From assembly GCA_050998805.1 (NCBI GenBank), contig JBPCPV010000018.1:62001-126000 (forward strand): a DNA stretch of 64,000 nucleotides. The letters run 5' to 3'. The translations under genes were made by a program, and so were the position numbers. Below the pieces are notes generated by a model that worked only from the letters and a program-made list of their open reading frames with translations, ran no database searches and had not been told where the DNA came from. Numbering within the stretch: the first letter of the stretch is position 1; the number at the start of each line of letters is the position of its first letter. This document shows, one piece after another, positions 32,952 to 41,708 of the stretch. The DNA comes from JAICKM01 sp050998805 (GTDB taxonomy: Bacteria; Chloroflexota; Chloroflexia; QHBQ01; JAICKM01).

Positions 32952-33824
32952 TTGACGACTACAGCAGAGAACTATACCCCTGCAGAGGCCGCGCCCACGC
33001 AGCGCCCGCAGCGCGAATCCCGTGAGCAGCAGAACGCGAACCGCGACGGCGTTTACGGCATCTCGATGAAGGGCCTGCTCGAGGCCGGAGTCCACTTTGG
33101 GCACCAGACCAAACGCTGGAATCCGAAGATGCGCCCCTACATCTTCACCGAGCGCAACGGCGTCCACATCATAGACCTTCAACAGACCGTTGCTGGCCTG
33201 CAAGAGGCAATGCACTTCGCGGCTGACATCGCCGCAAACGGCGGCAAGATCATCTTCGTCGGCACGAAGAAGCAGGCACAAGACACCGTGCGCGAAGAGT
33301 CCGAACGCTGCGGCATGTTCTACGTCAACAAGCGATGGCTCGGCGGGATGCTCACCAACTTCACCACGATGCGGAACCGCCTCCGCTATCTGCACGACCT
33401 CGAAGCCCGCCGCGAGCGCGGCGAGTTCGACCTGCTGCCGAAGGCAGAGGCGACCAAGTTGAACGAGCAGGCAGCCAAACTCAACGAGACGCTCGGCGGC
33501 ATCAAAGAGATGCGCGAGCTGCCGGCGGCCGTCTTCATCGTGGATCCCCACCGCGAGCGGATCGCGATTACAGAGGCGATCAAGCTCGGCATCCCGGTGA
33601 TCGCTATGGTGGACACGAACTGTGACCCCGATGAGGTGGACCATGTGATCCCCTCGAACGACGATGCGATCCGCGCGGTGCGTACCATCACCGCGAAGAT
33701 CGCCGACGCCGTGAACGACGGCATGGCGCGCCGCGAGAGCGCCCGCGCCGAGGCCGACATGGCCCAGGAGATGGAATACACTGGGGTCATCCAGGGCGGC
33801 ATATTCGAGCCTGACGAAGAATAA
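32952..33824 (+). CDS. rpsB: 30S ribosomal protein S2
   Basis: Ribosomal protein S2, 290 residues. SMKGLLEAGVHFGHQTKRWNP, IIDLQQTV, FVGTKKQAQD, VNKRWLGGMLTNF and ETNCDP-like VDTNCDPDEVDHVIPSNDDA are all diagnostic. The TTG at 32952 is taken as start since AGGAGG is eight bases upstream; this gives about 35 extra, Gln/Glu/Pro-rich residues compared with most S2 proteins. Upstream starts in the same frame lie in the leader. tsf follows after 19 bases. Confidence 0.95.
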   Translation: MTTTAENYTPAEAAPTQRPQRESREQQNANRDGVYGISMKGLLEAGVHFGHQTKRWNPKMRPYIFTERNGVHIIDLQQTVAGLQEAMHFAADIAANGGKIIFVGTKKQAQDTVREESERCGMFYVNKRWLGGMLTNFTTMRNRLRYLHDLEARRERGEFDLLPKAEATKLNEQAAKLNETLGGIKEMRELPAAVFIVDPHRERIAITEAIKLGIPVIAMVDTNCDPDEVDHVIPSNDDAIRAVRTITAKIADAVNDGMARRESARAEADMAQEMEYTGVIQGGIFEPDEE

Positions 33825-33843
33825 CTTAACTAAGGAGGATCAA

Positions 33844-34386
33844 GTGGAGATTTCGGCAAGCGCCGTGAAAGAACTGCGCGAGAAGACTAGCGCGGGCGTG
33901 ATGGACTGCAAGAAGGCACTGCTGGAGGCCGACGGCAACTTCGACCGCGCGGTGGACATCCTACGGGAGAAGGGTGCGATGCAACTCGCCAAGAAACTGG
34001 AGCGCGAGGCGAACCAGGGCATCATTGAGACCTATATCCACGCTGGCGGGCGGATCGGCGCGATGGTCGAACTCAACTGCGAGACCGACTTCGTCGCCCG
34101 CACCGAGGACTTCCACAAGCTCGCCCACGACATCGCCATGCAGATCGCGGCCATGTCGCCGAAGTACATCCGCCCCGACGAAGTGGCCGACGAGGAGAGC
34201 GATGCCGAGCATGTGCTGCTCAAACAAGCCTTCATCAAAGACTCGAAGCGGACCATCGAGGATCTTATCCACGAGGCGGTCGGCAAACTCGGTGAGAACA
34301 TCCAGATACGCCGCTTCGTGCGATTCGAGGTCGGCGGGGCGCTCCCGGCTGCGCCGTCTGACGGCAACGGAGCCAAAGCCGAGTGA
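33844..34386 (+). CDS. tsf: Translation elongation factor Ts (short form)
   Basis: EF-Ts recharges EF-Tu with GTP. The 180-residue protein has VKELREKTSAGVMDCKKALL and the TDFVA motif (VELNCETDFVAR). It is of the short type with one core subdomain, as in Thermus-like lineages, instead of about 280 residues in E. coli. AAGGAGG stands five bases before the GTG. A strong terminator follows. Confidence 0.95.
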   Translation: MEISASAVKELREKTSAGVMDCKKALLEADGNFDRAVDILREKGAMQLAKKLEREANQGIIETYIHAGGRIGAMVELNCETDFVARTEDFHKLAHDIAMQIAAMSPKYIRPDEVADEESDAEHVLLKQAFIKDSKRTIEDLIHEAVGKLGENIQIRRFVRFEVGGALPAAPSDGNGAKAE

Positions 34387-34390
34387 GGGC

Positions 34391-34424
34391 GGGGCGGGTC
34401 GTACTGACCCGCCCCTCTTTTTTA
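34391..34424 (+). terminator. Terminator after rpsB-tsf
   Basis: GGGGCGGGTC and GACCCGCCCC pair perfectly around GTACT and are followed by TCTTTTTT. Confidence 0.9.
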
Positions 34425-34451
34425 TAGGTAGTCGAAATGGGAGGTAGCCAT

Positions 34452-35324
34452 ATGTCTGAAGCCTCGACCGATAGCGCGGTCCTCGACGGACAGGCGAGCC
34501 GTGCGGTCGGCTCGCATTACACCGACCCCTTCGCCCCGCTTGCCGGATCGTCCACCGCCTGGCCTGCCCAGTACAGCCGCCCCTACTCTCGCGTGCTGCT
34601 GAAGTTGAGCGGCGAGGCGCTCATGGGCAAAGCCCACTACGGGATCGACCCCGGCGTGGTCAACGCCCTCGCGCTCGAAGTCCGCGACATCGTGGCACAG
34701 GGGGTGCAGACCTCGATTGTGGTAGGCGGCGGCAACATCTGGCGTGGCCTCGAAGCCTCCTCAAAGGGCATGGACCGCTCGACCGCCGACTATATGGGTA
34801 TGCTTGCGACCGTGCTGAACGCCCTCGCCTTACAGGATGCGCTCGAAATGATCGGCGTGCAGACCCGCGTGCAGTCCGCGCTCACGATACAGGAGGTGGC
34901 CGAGCCTTACATCCGCCGGCGCGCCCTCCGCCACATGGAGAAGGGCCGCGTGGTCGTCTTGGCCGGCGGCACCGGCAACCCATACTTCACGACGGACAGC
35001 GCGGCGGCGTTGCGCGCGCTCGAACTCGGCGCGCAGGCGATCCTCATGGCGAAGAACGATGTGGACGGCGTCTACGAGGCCGACCCGAAGCTGCACCCGA
35101 CGGCGCGCCGCTTCCTGACGCTCGACTACCGGCAGGCGCTCGAAATGAACCTGCGGATCATGGATTCGACTGCGCTCGCGCTCTGCATGGAGAACAAAAT
35201 CCCACTGATCGTGTTCAACTTCCAGCAGGTGGGCAATATCCGCCGCGCGGTGGGCGGCCAACATATCGGGACGTTTGTTGGGCCGCTGCCCACGACACTC
35301 GCGAAAGGAGCCGACGGTGATTGA
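34452..35324 (+). CDS. pyrH: UMP kinase
   Basis: UMP kinase phosphorylates UMP to UDP. The 290-residue protein has RVLLKLSGEALMG, VVGGGNIWRG, the phosphate loop AGGTGNPYFTTDSAAALRA and KNDVDGVYEADP, as expected. An N-terminal extension of about 45 residues is unusual; the ATG at 34452 has GGGAGG seven bases upstream, so the extension is probably real. Its TGA overlaps the GTG of frr by eight bases. It begins a new unit after the terminator. Confidence 0.94.
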   Translation: MSEASTDSAVLDGQASRAVGSHYTDPFAPLAGSSTAWPAQYSRPYSRVLLKLSGEALMGKAHYGIDPGVVNALALEVRDIVAQGVQTSIVVGGGNIWRGLEASSKGMDRSTADYMGMLATVLNALALQDALEMIGVQTRVQSALTIQEVAEPYIRRRALRHMEKGRVVVLAGGTGNPYFTTDSAAALRALELGAQAILMAKNDVDGVYEADPKLHPTARRFLTLDYRQALEMNLRIMDSTALALCMENKIPLIVFNFQQVGNIRRAVGGQHIGTFVGPLPTTLAKGADGD

Positions 35325-35874
35325 CGATGTGATGAAAGACGCCGAGATCCACATGCAGAAGGCCATCGAGGCTCTGCACCGCGAGCTGGCGACGATCAGG
35401 ACCGGGCGGGCCACGCCTGCGCTGGTCGAGCGTGTCATGGTCGAGTATTACGGCGTGCCGACCCCCCTCAACCAGGTCGCCGGCATCACCGCCCCGGAGG
35501 CCCGTCTATTGCAGATCAGTCCCTGGGAAAAGAACATGCTCGGCCCCATCGAGAAGGCGATCCAGAAGAGCGAGCTTGGCCTCAACCCGACGAACGACGG
35601 CAAGATCATACGGATCGCCGTACCAGCGCTCACCGAGCAACGCCGCAAGGAGTTCGTCAAGCTGGTCAAGGGGCATGTCGAGGACTGTAGGGTGTCGATC
35701 CGCAACATCCGCCGCCACGCGATGAATGACCTCAAGGCGCTGGAGGACGAGAAGGAGATCGCGGAGGACGAACACAAGCGGGCCAACGAGAAACTCCAGG
35801 CTCTGGTGGACCGCTACATCCGCGACGCAGAGCACGTCGGCGACGAGAAAGAAGCCGGGGTCATGGAAGTATGA
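35317..35874 (+). CDS. frr: Ribosome recycling factor
   Basis: RRF splits post-termination ribosomes with EF-G. The 185-residue length is exact for the family; motifs ELATIRTGRATPALVERV, YYGVPTPLNQVA, ISPWEKNMLGPIEKAI and NDGKIIRI are all present. GTG start with AAAGGAG six bases upstream. Overlaps pyrH at its start and uppS at its end (ATGA), so the three are coupled. Confidence 0.96.
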   Translation: MIDDVMKDAEIHMQKAIEALHRELATIRTGRATPALVERVMVEYYGVPTPLNQVAGITAPEARLLQISPWEKNMLGPIEKAIQKSELGLNPTNDGKIIRIAVPALTEQRRKEFVKLVKGHVEDCRVSIRNIRRHAMNDLKALEDEKEIAEDEHKRANEKLQALVDRYIRDAEHVGDEKEAGVMEV

Positions 35875-36596
35875 GCGAGGAGCGGCCCCCCATCGGCACG
35901 GTGCCCCGCCATGTGGCGATCATCATGGACGGCAACGGGCGGTGGGCGAAACAGCGGGGCCGCCCCAGGCTCCTGGGCCACCACGCGGGCACAGAGAATA
36001 TTCGCACCATCGTCAAAGCCGCCGTCGAGTACGGCGTCGAATACCTCACCCTCTATGCCTTCTCCACCGAGAACTGGGGCAGGCCCGACAGCGAGGTGCA
36101 GGGCCTGTTGCGTATCCTCGCGGAGGTCATCGCCCGCGAAACCCCCGAACTCGACCGCAACGGCGTCCAGATCCGGCACCTCGGCAGCATGGAGGGCGTG
36201 CCGCAAGACCTGGCCGATGCTATCCAGGGCGCGCTCGACACCACGCGGCACAACAGCAGGCTCGTCCTCAGCGTCGCCTTCAACTACGGCGGGCGCGCCG
36301 AGATAGTCGAGGCGGTGCGCCGCATCGTCCGCGACGGCCTGCCGCCGGAGGCGGTAGACGAAGCCGCGATCAGCAGCCGCCTCTATACCTCCGACATCCC
36401 CGACCCCGACCTGATCATCCGCACCGCAGGCGACCAGCGGATCAGCAACTACCTGATCTGGCAGGCCGCCTACGCCGAACTCTGGTTCACCCCCGTCTAC
36501 TGGCCCGACTTCGACAAGGATGTGCTCTACGAGGCGCTGGTCGCCTACAGCCACCGCAAGCGCAAGTTCGGGCTGATCGAGGATCAGGTCGGGTGA
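35871..36596 (+). CDS. uppS: Isoprenyl (undecaprenyl) diphosphate synthase
   Basis: UppS makes the C55 lipid carrier for wall synthesis from isoprenoid precursors. The 241-residue protein shows HVAIIMDGNGRWAKQRG (substrate-binding Asp), GTENIRTIVKAA, LYAFSTENWGRP, FNYGGRAEI, and PDLIIRTAGDQRISNYLIWQ near the end. Start overlaps frr. The pathway links it to dxr downstream and ispD at 13104. Confidence 0.95.
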   Translation: MSEERPPIGTVPRHVAIIMDGNGRWAKQRGRPRLLGHHAGTENIRTIVKAAVEYGVEYLTLYAFSTENWGRPDSEVQGLLRILAEVIARETPELDRNGVQIRHLGSMEGVPQDLADAIQGALDTTRHNSRLVLSVAFNYGGRAEIVEAVRRIVRDGLPPEAVDEAAISSRLYTSDIPDPDLIIRTAGDQRISNYLIWQAAYAELWFTPVYWPDFDKDVLYEALVAYSHRKRKFGLIEDQVG

Positions 36597-36597
36597 G

Positions 36598-37353
36598 GTG
36601 ACCGAGCGGGGTGCCGACATTCCCCGAAAGCGGGCGGACACCGGCCTTTGGCAGGTCGGCTTTCTCGCGCTTCTGCTCGTACTGGTCGTGCTCCCCGGCG
36701 AATGGTGTACGCTCGCCCTGGCCGCGTGGGGCGGCGCGGCGCTCGGCAGTTGGATCGCCACAGTCTCGATGCGGGACGTCATACGGCGGCTCGTGTTGTG
36801 GGCCATGATCGCCGCATACATAGCGCCCGTCGCCTTGCTGACAGCAGGGCCAGCCTACGTGGGCGCGGCACTCGCTCCCCTGGCGGTCCTCGGCCTCGTC
36901 GCGCTCCTCCCCCGCAGCGACACTGGCCCCGCGGCCGGCGATTGGGCGAACGGCGTGGTAGCCGTCGCCTGGGCCGTTCTCGGCGTAGCGGCCCTTTTCG
37001 GGCTGCGGACCATCCCCGAGACGCTCGGCTCGGCTGCCATGCCGGTCGTCGGCGCGCTGCTCGCCTACGCGACCGGGCGTCGAGCGGCGTCCATGCAGGG
37101 TTTCAGCAACCGCGTCGCTCTAGGCGTCGGCATGACCCTGGCCGTCGCCGGGTCGATCGCGTTCTCAGACACGAAACAGGCGGTCGCAACAGTTCTCGGC
37201 GTGGCCCTCGGCATCACCCTCTCTCAGTTCGCCCCCGCGCCGCCCCGCTCCTCCCGCCCCGGCATGACCGCGCTCATGGAGGCTCAACAGCAGGTCGTCT
37301 TTGCCGCGCCGATCACCTTTGGTATATTGTGGGCGGCTGGGACGTTGTTATAG
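36598..37353 (+). CDS. Polytopic membrane protein in the cdsA position
   Basis: A 251-residue protein with about seven hydrophobic segments. In many bacteria cdsA (phosphatidate cytidylyltransferase) stands exactly here, between uppS and dxr/rseP. This protein has a similar size and hydrophobicity and a piece FSDTKQAVATVLG, but the CdsA signature (Lys-Arg...Lys-Asp...Pro-Gly-His-Gly-Gly...Asp-Arg-Asp) is absent. It may be a very diverged relative or a replacement. GTG at 36598 starts one base after the uppS stop. Confidence 0.72.
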   Translation: MTERGADIPRKRADTGLWQVGFLALLLVLVVLPGEWCTLALAAWGGAALGSWIATVSMRDVIRRLVLWAMIAAYIAPVALLTAGPAYVGAALAPLAVLGLVALLPRSDTGPAAGDWANGVVAVAWAVLGVAALFGLRTIPETLGSAAMPVVGALLAYATGRRAASMQGFSNRVALGVGMTLAVAGSIAFSDTKQAVATVLGVALGITLSQFAPAPPRSSRPGMTALMEAQQQVVFAAPITFGILWAAGTLL

Positions 37354-37363
37354 TGAGAGCCTT

Positions 37364-37398
37364 CAGCCGTCAGCTATCAGCCGTCAGCCGTCAGCTAA
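37364..37398 (+). repeat. Heptamer array (CAGCCGT type)
   Basis: Five units in exact seven-base steps: CAGCCGT, CAGCTAT, CAGCCGT, CAGCCGT, CAGCTAA. It fills the gap between the membrane-protein gene and dxr, five bases ahead of the dxr ATG. Confidence 0.85.
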
Positions 37399-37403
37399 GA
37401 GAG

Positions 37404-38675
37404 ATGAGTGCCACGATGACCCAATCTGTACCGCCGCCGTCCCGGCGGCACCCACCCCAAACAATTCATAACTCAAAACTCAAACCTCAAAACTCGTCCG
37501 CGCTTGGCGTCGCAATCCTCGGATGCACCGGCTCCATCGGCACGCAGACGCTCGACGTGCTCCGGCTGCTCGGCGACGGCTTCCGCGTAGTGACGATGGC
37601 GGCGGGACGCGACGGAGAGAAGCTGCGGGACGCGGCCGCCGCCTTGCCCGTGCCGCCCCTGCTGCTCGCGCTCGGCGACCCATCTGCGCCGGAGGCGACC
37701 GATGCGGCCGGTCGTCCCATCCCGCGCGGGCAGGCCGCGCTCGTTGACTGCGCGACCCACCCCGACGTTGACATAGTGGTGGTCGCCACAGCCGGACAAG
37801 CAGGCTTCGCGCCGACCCTGGCGGCCATCGCGGCCGGCAAGACAATCGCGCTTGCGAACAAAGAAGTGCTGGTCATGGCAGGTGAACTCGTGACTGCCGC
37901 CGCGCGCAAAGCAGGCGTGTTGCTGCGCCCCGTAGACAGCGAGCACAGCGCGATCTGGCAGTCGTTGCAGGGTGAAACTGTGCGCGGCCTAAACACGTAT
38001 CCTGATGTAGAGCGCTTGATCTTGACCGCATCCGGCGGGCCTTTCCGTACCTGGGCAGCCGACCGGCTACGCGAAGTCACTCCTGCGATGGCGCTCAAGC
38101 ACCCGAACTGGAATATGGGTGCCAAGATCACGATAGACTCGGCCACGCTTGCGAACAAGGGGCTTGAGGTGATCGAGGCGCACTGGCTGTTCGACATGCC
38201 CTACGACCGGGTTGATGTGCTGATCCACCCGCAGTCAATCATCCACTCGATGGTCGAGTTCCGCGACGGGGCGATCAAGGCGCAGTTAGGCGTGCCCGAT
38301 ATGCGGGTTCCGATCAGCTACGCGCTCACCTGGCCGGAGAGGGCGGCAACGCCCTTCGTACGTGTGGACTGGGCGCAGGTCCGCGAACTTGACTTCGAGG
38401 AACCCGACCTGGAACTGTTCCCGTGCCTGCGGTTGGCGCAAGAGGCGGGGCGCAAGGGCGGTACTTACCCGACTGTGCTGGCCGCAGCCGACGAAGAAGC
38501 GGCGCTCGGCTTTCTGCGCGGACAGTGGGGTTTTCTTGACATATCGCGTATCATAGAACGTACTCTGGCGGACCACGCGCCCTCCGCCGTCGAACACCCG
38601 GACCTCGAGGCGATCAAAGCTACAGACGAATGGGCGCGCCGCCACGTTGTCGAGGCGGCTTCTAGGAGGAAGTGA
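37404..38675 (+). CDS. dxr: 1-deoxy-D-xylulose 5-phosphate reductoisomerase
   Basis: Dxr makes 2-C-methylerythritol 4-phosphate, the committed MEP step. The catalytic core begins at about residue 33 with GVAILGCTGSIGTQTLDVL (NADPH site), then ANKEVLVMAGEL, PVDSEHSAIWQSL, HPNWNMGAKITIDSATLANK and HPQSIIHSMVEF. The 423-residue frame has an unusual N-terminus of 32 residues, of which part is encoded by a heptamer array (37463-37497). Start ATG 37404 or 37416; neither has a strong site, and no start codon lies next to the core. Confidence 0.93.
   Translation: MSATMTQSVPPPSRRHPPQTIHNSKLKPQNSSALGVAILGCTGSIGTQTLDVLRLLGDGFRVVTMAAGRDGEKLRDAAAALPVPPLLLALGDPSAPEATDAAGRPIPRGQAALVDCATHPDVDIVVVATAGQAGFAPTLAAIAAGKTIALANKEVLVMAGELVTAAARKAGVLLRPVDSEHSAIWQSLQGETVRGLNTYPDVERLILTASGGPFRTWAADRLREVTPAMALKHPNWNMGAKITIDSATLANKGLEVIEAHWLFDMPYDRVDVLIHPQSIIHSMVEFRDGAIKAQLGVPDMRVPISYALTWPERAATPFVRVDWAQVRELDFEEPDLELFPCLRLAQEAGRKGGTYPTVLAAADEEAALGFLRGQWGFLDISRIIERTLADHAPSAVEHPDLEAIKATDEWARRHVVEAASRRK
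37463..37497 (-). repeat. Heptamer array inside the dxr frame (AACTCAA type)
   Basis: Five units in register, AATTCAT, AACTCAA, AACTCAA, ACCTCAA, AACTCGT; the complement of the GAGTTCT family. It encodes part of the Dxr N-terminal extension. Confidence 0.8.
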
Positions 38676-38682
38676 GGAAGTT

Positions 38683-39981
38683 ATGAACTGGTATTGGTTG
38701 TGGATTATCCCAGTATTGGGCAGCCTTGTTTTCATCCACGAGCTCGGCCACTTTGTCACCGCGCGCGTGCTCGGGATCAGGGTCGAGGAGTTCGCTATAG
38801 GCTTCCCGCCACGGCTCTTCTCGGTCAAGCGCAACGGCATCGAGTATTCCCTGAACGCGCTGCCCATCGGCGGATACGTCCGCATCCTCGGCGAGAATGG
38901 GGAGTCCGATGCGCCCGACTCCTTCTCCACGCAGCCGGCCTGGAAGCGTATCATCGTGCTTGCCGCCGGCTCATCCATGAACCTACTGCTCGCGCTTGCG
39001 CTATTCATCGCGCTCGGCATCGGCGGCGAGCAAGTCGCCGACAACAGCCCTGTCGGCTTCCAATCGATCTTGGCGAAGAACCCTGCACAGGTCGCAGGTT
39101 TGCAGCCCGGAGATATACTCGCCGCAGTCAACGGCAGGCCGATTGACAACACGGACGCCGCCTTCAACGCCCTCAACAACAACCTCGGCCAGACGGTCAC
39201 GCTCACCATCAAGCGCGGTGCCCAGACGATGCAAGTGCCCGTGAAGCTGAACCCCCAGGGACCCGCGCTCGGCGTCAGCTTACAGGCATCCTACTCGCCG
39301 ATACGTATATCGAGCGTCTCCTCCGGCTCGGACGCCGCCGTTGCGGGCTTGCAGCCCGGCGATGTCATCAAGAAGGTCAACGGCAAGGATATATCCAGCA
39401 CCCTCGACGCCGGAATCGCCCTCGCCGCCGTGAACAATGGTGCGGTGACCCTCACAGTTGACCGCGGCGGTGCCTCGAAAGACTTGCAGGCGACCGTCAA
39501 AGGCGGCAACATCAGCGGCTATGCCTACAAGATCCCAACTCACACCGCAACCTACTCGATAGGCGAGGCAATAGGGCGTGGCTTCAGCCAGACCGGCGAC
39601 CTAATCCGTCGTGTTTTGGACGGGCTGATCGGCTTGATCGTCAACCTCTTCTCAGGACATACCGAGGGAGTGCAGGTCTCCGGGCCGGTCGGCATCGCCC
39701 AACTCACCGGCGAGGTCGTGCAGGATTCGGGGCTATCGGGCCTGCTGCGGCTCACCGCACTGCTCGGTATCAACCTCGGCCTGATCAACCTCTTCCCCCT
39801 GCCAGCCCTCGACGGAGGCCGCCTGCTCTTCATCCTGGTCGAACTCCTGCGCGGGGGCCGCAAGATCGCCCCCGAGAAAGAGGGCCTCGTCCACGCAATC
39901 GGCATGGCCGCCCTCCTGCTGCTGATGCTCATCATAGCCTACTCCGACGTGCAGAATCTGGGGCATAAGTTGCTGCCGTGA
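38683..39981 (+). CDS. rseP: RseP-type site-2 zinc metalloprotease
   Basis: An intramembrane M50 protease that cuts anti-sigma factors or signal-peptide remnants. HELGH (19-23) binds zinc in the first membrane helix; LDGG (D377) near the end supplies the third ligand. Two PDZ-like domains lie between (about 120-195 and 205-280), each with VAGLQPGD. Length 432. The ATG at 38683 has GAGG five bases upstream; a frame from 38647 overlaps dxr. The order dxr-rseP is common in bacteria. Confidence 0.94.
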   Translation: MNWYWLWIIPVLGSLVFIHELGHFVTARVLGIRVEEFAIGFPPRLFSVKRNGIEYSLNALPIGGYVRILGENGESDAPDSFSTQPAWKRIIVLAAGSSMNLLLALALFIALGIGGEQVADNSPVGFQSILAKNPAQVAGLQPGDILAAVNGRPIDNTDAAFNALNNNLGQTVTLTIKRGAQTMQVPVKLNPQGPALGVSLQASYSPIRISSVSSGSDAAVAGLQPGDVIKKVNGKDISSTLDAGIALAAVNNGAVTLTVDRGGASKDLQATVKGGNISGYAYKIPTHTATYSIGEAIGRGFSQTGDLIRRVLDGLIGLIVNLFSGHTEGVQVSGPVGIAQLTGEVVQDSGLSGLLRLTALLGINLGLINLFPLPALDGGRLLFILVELLRGGRKIAPEKEGLVHAIGMAALLLLMLIIAYSDVQNLGHKLLP

Positions 39982-40011
39982 CGGGCTATCTCTCCATAGC
40001 CGAGAAGGTGT

Positions 40012-40611
40012 ATGCCTGAGAAGCAAATATTCACAATCGGCCACTCCAACCACGCGCTCGAGGACTTCCTGCAACTAGTCGCCCTGCACCAAATCGAGGT
40101 GCTGGCCGATGTCCGCTCCGCGCCATACTCGAAGTACACCACGCAGTTTAACGCCCCCGCCCTGAAAGAGGCGGTCCTCGCGGCGGGGCTAAGATACGTC
40201 TACCTCGGTGCCGAGCTCGGCGGGCGACCGAAGGGGCCTGAATTCTACGACGCCGAGGGCCACGCGCTCTACTCCCTCGTCGCCGAGTCGCCCCTCTTTC
40301 TGTCGGGCATCGAGCGGCTCGAAACTGGGATAGCCGAATACCGCGTCGCCGTGATGTGCAGCGAAGAAGACCCGTCGGGCTGCCACCGGCACCTGCTGGT
40401 GGGGCGCGTGCTGGCGCGCCGCGGCATCACCGTCCTCCACATCAGGGGAGACGGCCGCGTGCAGACCGATGCCGACCTGGCCGCCGAGGCCGCCGCGCGC
40501 GACCCACACGCCGACCAGCCGACGCTCTTTGACCTGGAGGAAGCCACCCCATGGAGATCTATACGATCGGTTTTACCAAAAAGCCAGCCGCCGACTTCTT
40601 CGGAGCATTAA
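40012..40611 (+). CDS. DUF488 family protein, first copy
   Basis: A 199-residue DUF488 protein of unknown biochemical function. Marks: IFTIGHSNHALEDF, DVRSAPYSKYTTQF, YLGAELGGRPKG and the C-terminal motif VMCSEEDPSGCHRHLLVGRVL with paired Cys and His. The C-terminal 40 residues, after this motif, are variable. AAGG lies before the ATG. The second DUF488 gene starts 60 bases before this one ends in a different frame, so translation is tightly linked. Confidence 0.88.
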   Translation: MPEKQIFTIGHSNHALEDFLQLVALHQIEVLADVRSAPYSKYTTQFNAPALKEAVLAAGLRYVYLGAELGGRPKGPEFYDAEGHALYSLVAESPLFLSGIERLETGIAEYRVAVMCSEEDPSGCHRHLLVGRVLARRGITVLHIRGDGRVQTDADLAAEAAARDPHADQPTLFDLEEATPWRSIRSVLPKSQPPTSSEH

Positions 40612-40988
40612 GAGGAGCCGGCATCAAGCGCCTGCTCGACGTCCGGCTGAACAACACCTCTCAGCTCTCCGGCTTCACGAAAAAAGCCGACCTGCCCTTC
40701 TTCCTGCGCGAAATCTGCGGCATAGAGTATATCCACGAACCCCTGCTCGCTCCCATGCAGCAGTTGTTCGACGCCTACAAGAAGCGCAAGGGCAGCTGGG
40801 CCGACTACGAGGCCGCGTTCCTGGCCCTTCTCGCCGAGCGCAAAATCGAAACCGCGCTCGACCGATCCATCTTCTCCGTGCCTACCGTGTTGCTTTGCAC
40901 CGAGCCGACGCCCGAAAAGTGCCACCGCCGCCTGGTGGCGGAGTACTTGCAAAGCAAGTGGGGCCATTTGGAGATCGTGCATCTTTAG
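40551..40988 (+). CDS. DUF488 family protein, second copy
   Basis: A 145-residue DUF488 protein, of the compact subtype: IYTIGFTKKPAADFFGAL, LLDVRLNNTSQLSGF, then LLCTEPTPEKCHRRLVAEYL. It is clearly related to but not a recent copy of its neighbour. GGAGG lies before the ATG within the end of the first gene. The shared CxE..P..CHRR motif suggests metal or nucleotide binding. Followed 12 bases later by the dual-OB protein. Confidence 0.88.
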   Translation: MEIYTIGFTKKPAADFFGALRGAGIKRLLDVRLNNTSQLSGFTKKADLPFFLREICGIEYIHEPLLAPMQQLFDAYKKRKGSWADYEAAFLALLAERKIETALDRSIFSVPTVLLCTEPTPEKCHRRLVAEYLQSKWGHLEIVHL

Positions 40989-41000
40989 GAGGGCTATCCT

Positions 41001-41708
41001 GTGAAGATCGTCGTCAACCACCTCACACGTATGCAGCCGGGCTACATCTGCGTCGCCGGGATAGACCTTGCCACCGGCAAGGCAGTGCGCCCGGTGCTCG
41101 AGAACGGGCGGCTCGGCAGCGTGATGCTCGTGCGCGAGCGCGGCGCGTTCGAAATCGGGGCCGTAGTGGACTTGGGACCGACTCGCGCTGTGGGTCATGC
41201 TCCCGAAGTCGAGGACCAGGAGTTCAACCGGCGGAGCGCGCACCACCTGAGCGACATGCCCTCCGCCGAGTTCTGGAAGCTGCTCGAACGCACGGCGTGC
41301 AACCGGCTGACCGACATCTTCGGCAAGGATCTCAAGCCAACCACGCACGGGGCCGCCGTCGAACTGCACAAGGGCAAAGCTTCCCTGGGATGCCTGCGGC
41401 CCGCCGAAGGACCGCCCTCACTCAAGATCAACCCCACAGGCAAGCTCCGCCTCCACCTCGTGGCCGGTTCACACGACCTCGCGCTCTCCGTCACCGACAT
41501 CCGGCTCTACGAAACCGACCAGCGCACCCCGCGCCGCGCCCAGGTCGAGAACGTCAACCGGCGCATCGCCGCCGGGGTCGGCGTGCTGCTTTCTGTCGGC
41601 CTCGGACGGGCCTGGCTCAAAGAAGGCGACGCCGTGGAGCGCCACTGGCTACAGGTGAACAACATCCACCTGCATGACAACCCGACCTGGAAAGACGCAG
41701 ACCGGTGA
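41001..41708 (+). CDS. Dual OB-domain protein
   Basis: A 235-residue protein resembling the dual OB-fold (DuOB) family: KIVVNHLTRMQPGYICVAGID, KAVRPVLENGRLG, GAVVDLGPTRAVGHAPEVED. The C-terminal part has a second beta-rich piece ending in VNNIHLHDNP. OB folds often bind nucleic acid, and this family is found beside DUF488 genes; a repair or conflict role has been proposed from gene context. GTG start with AGGAGG seven or eight bases upstream. Its TGA overlaps the GTG of the oxidase gene. Confidence 0.78.
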   Translation: MKIVVNHLTRMQPGYICVAGIDLATGKAVRPVLENGRLGSVMLVRERGAFEIGAVVDLGPTRAVGHAPEVEDQEFNRRSAHHLSDMPSAEFWKLLERTACNRLTDIFGKDLKPTTHGAAVELHKGKASLGCLRPAEGPPSLKINPTGKLRLHLVAGSHDLALSVTDIRLYETDQRTPRRAQVENVNRRIAAGVGVLLSVGLGRAWLKEGDAVERHWLQVNNIHLHDNPTWKDADR

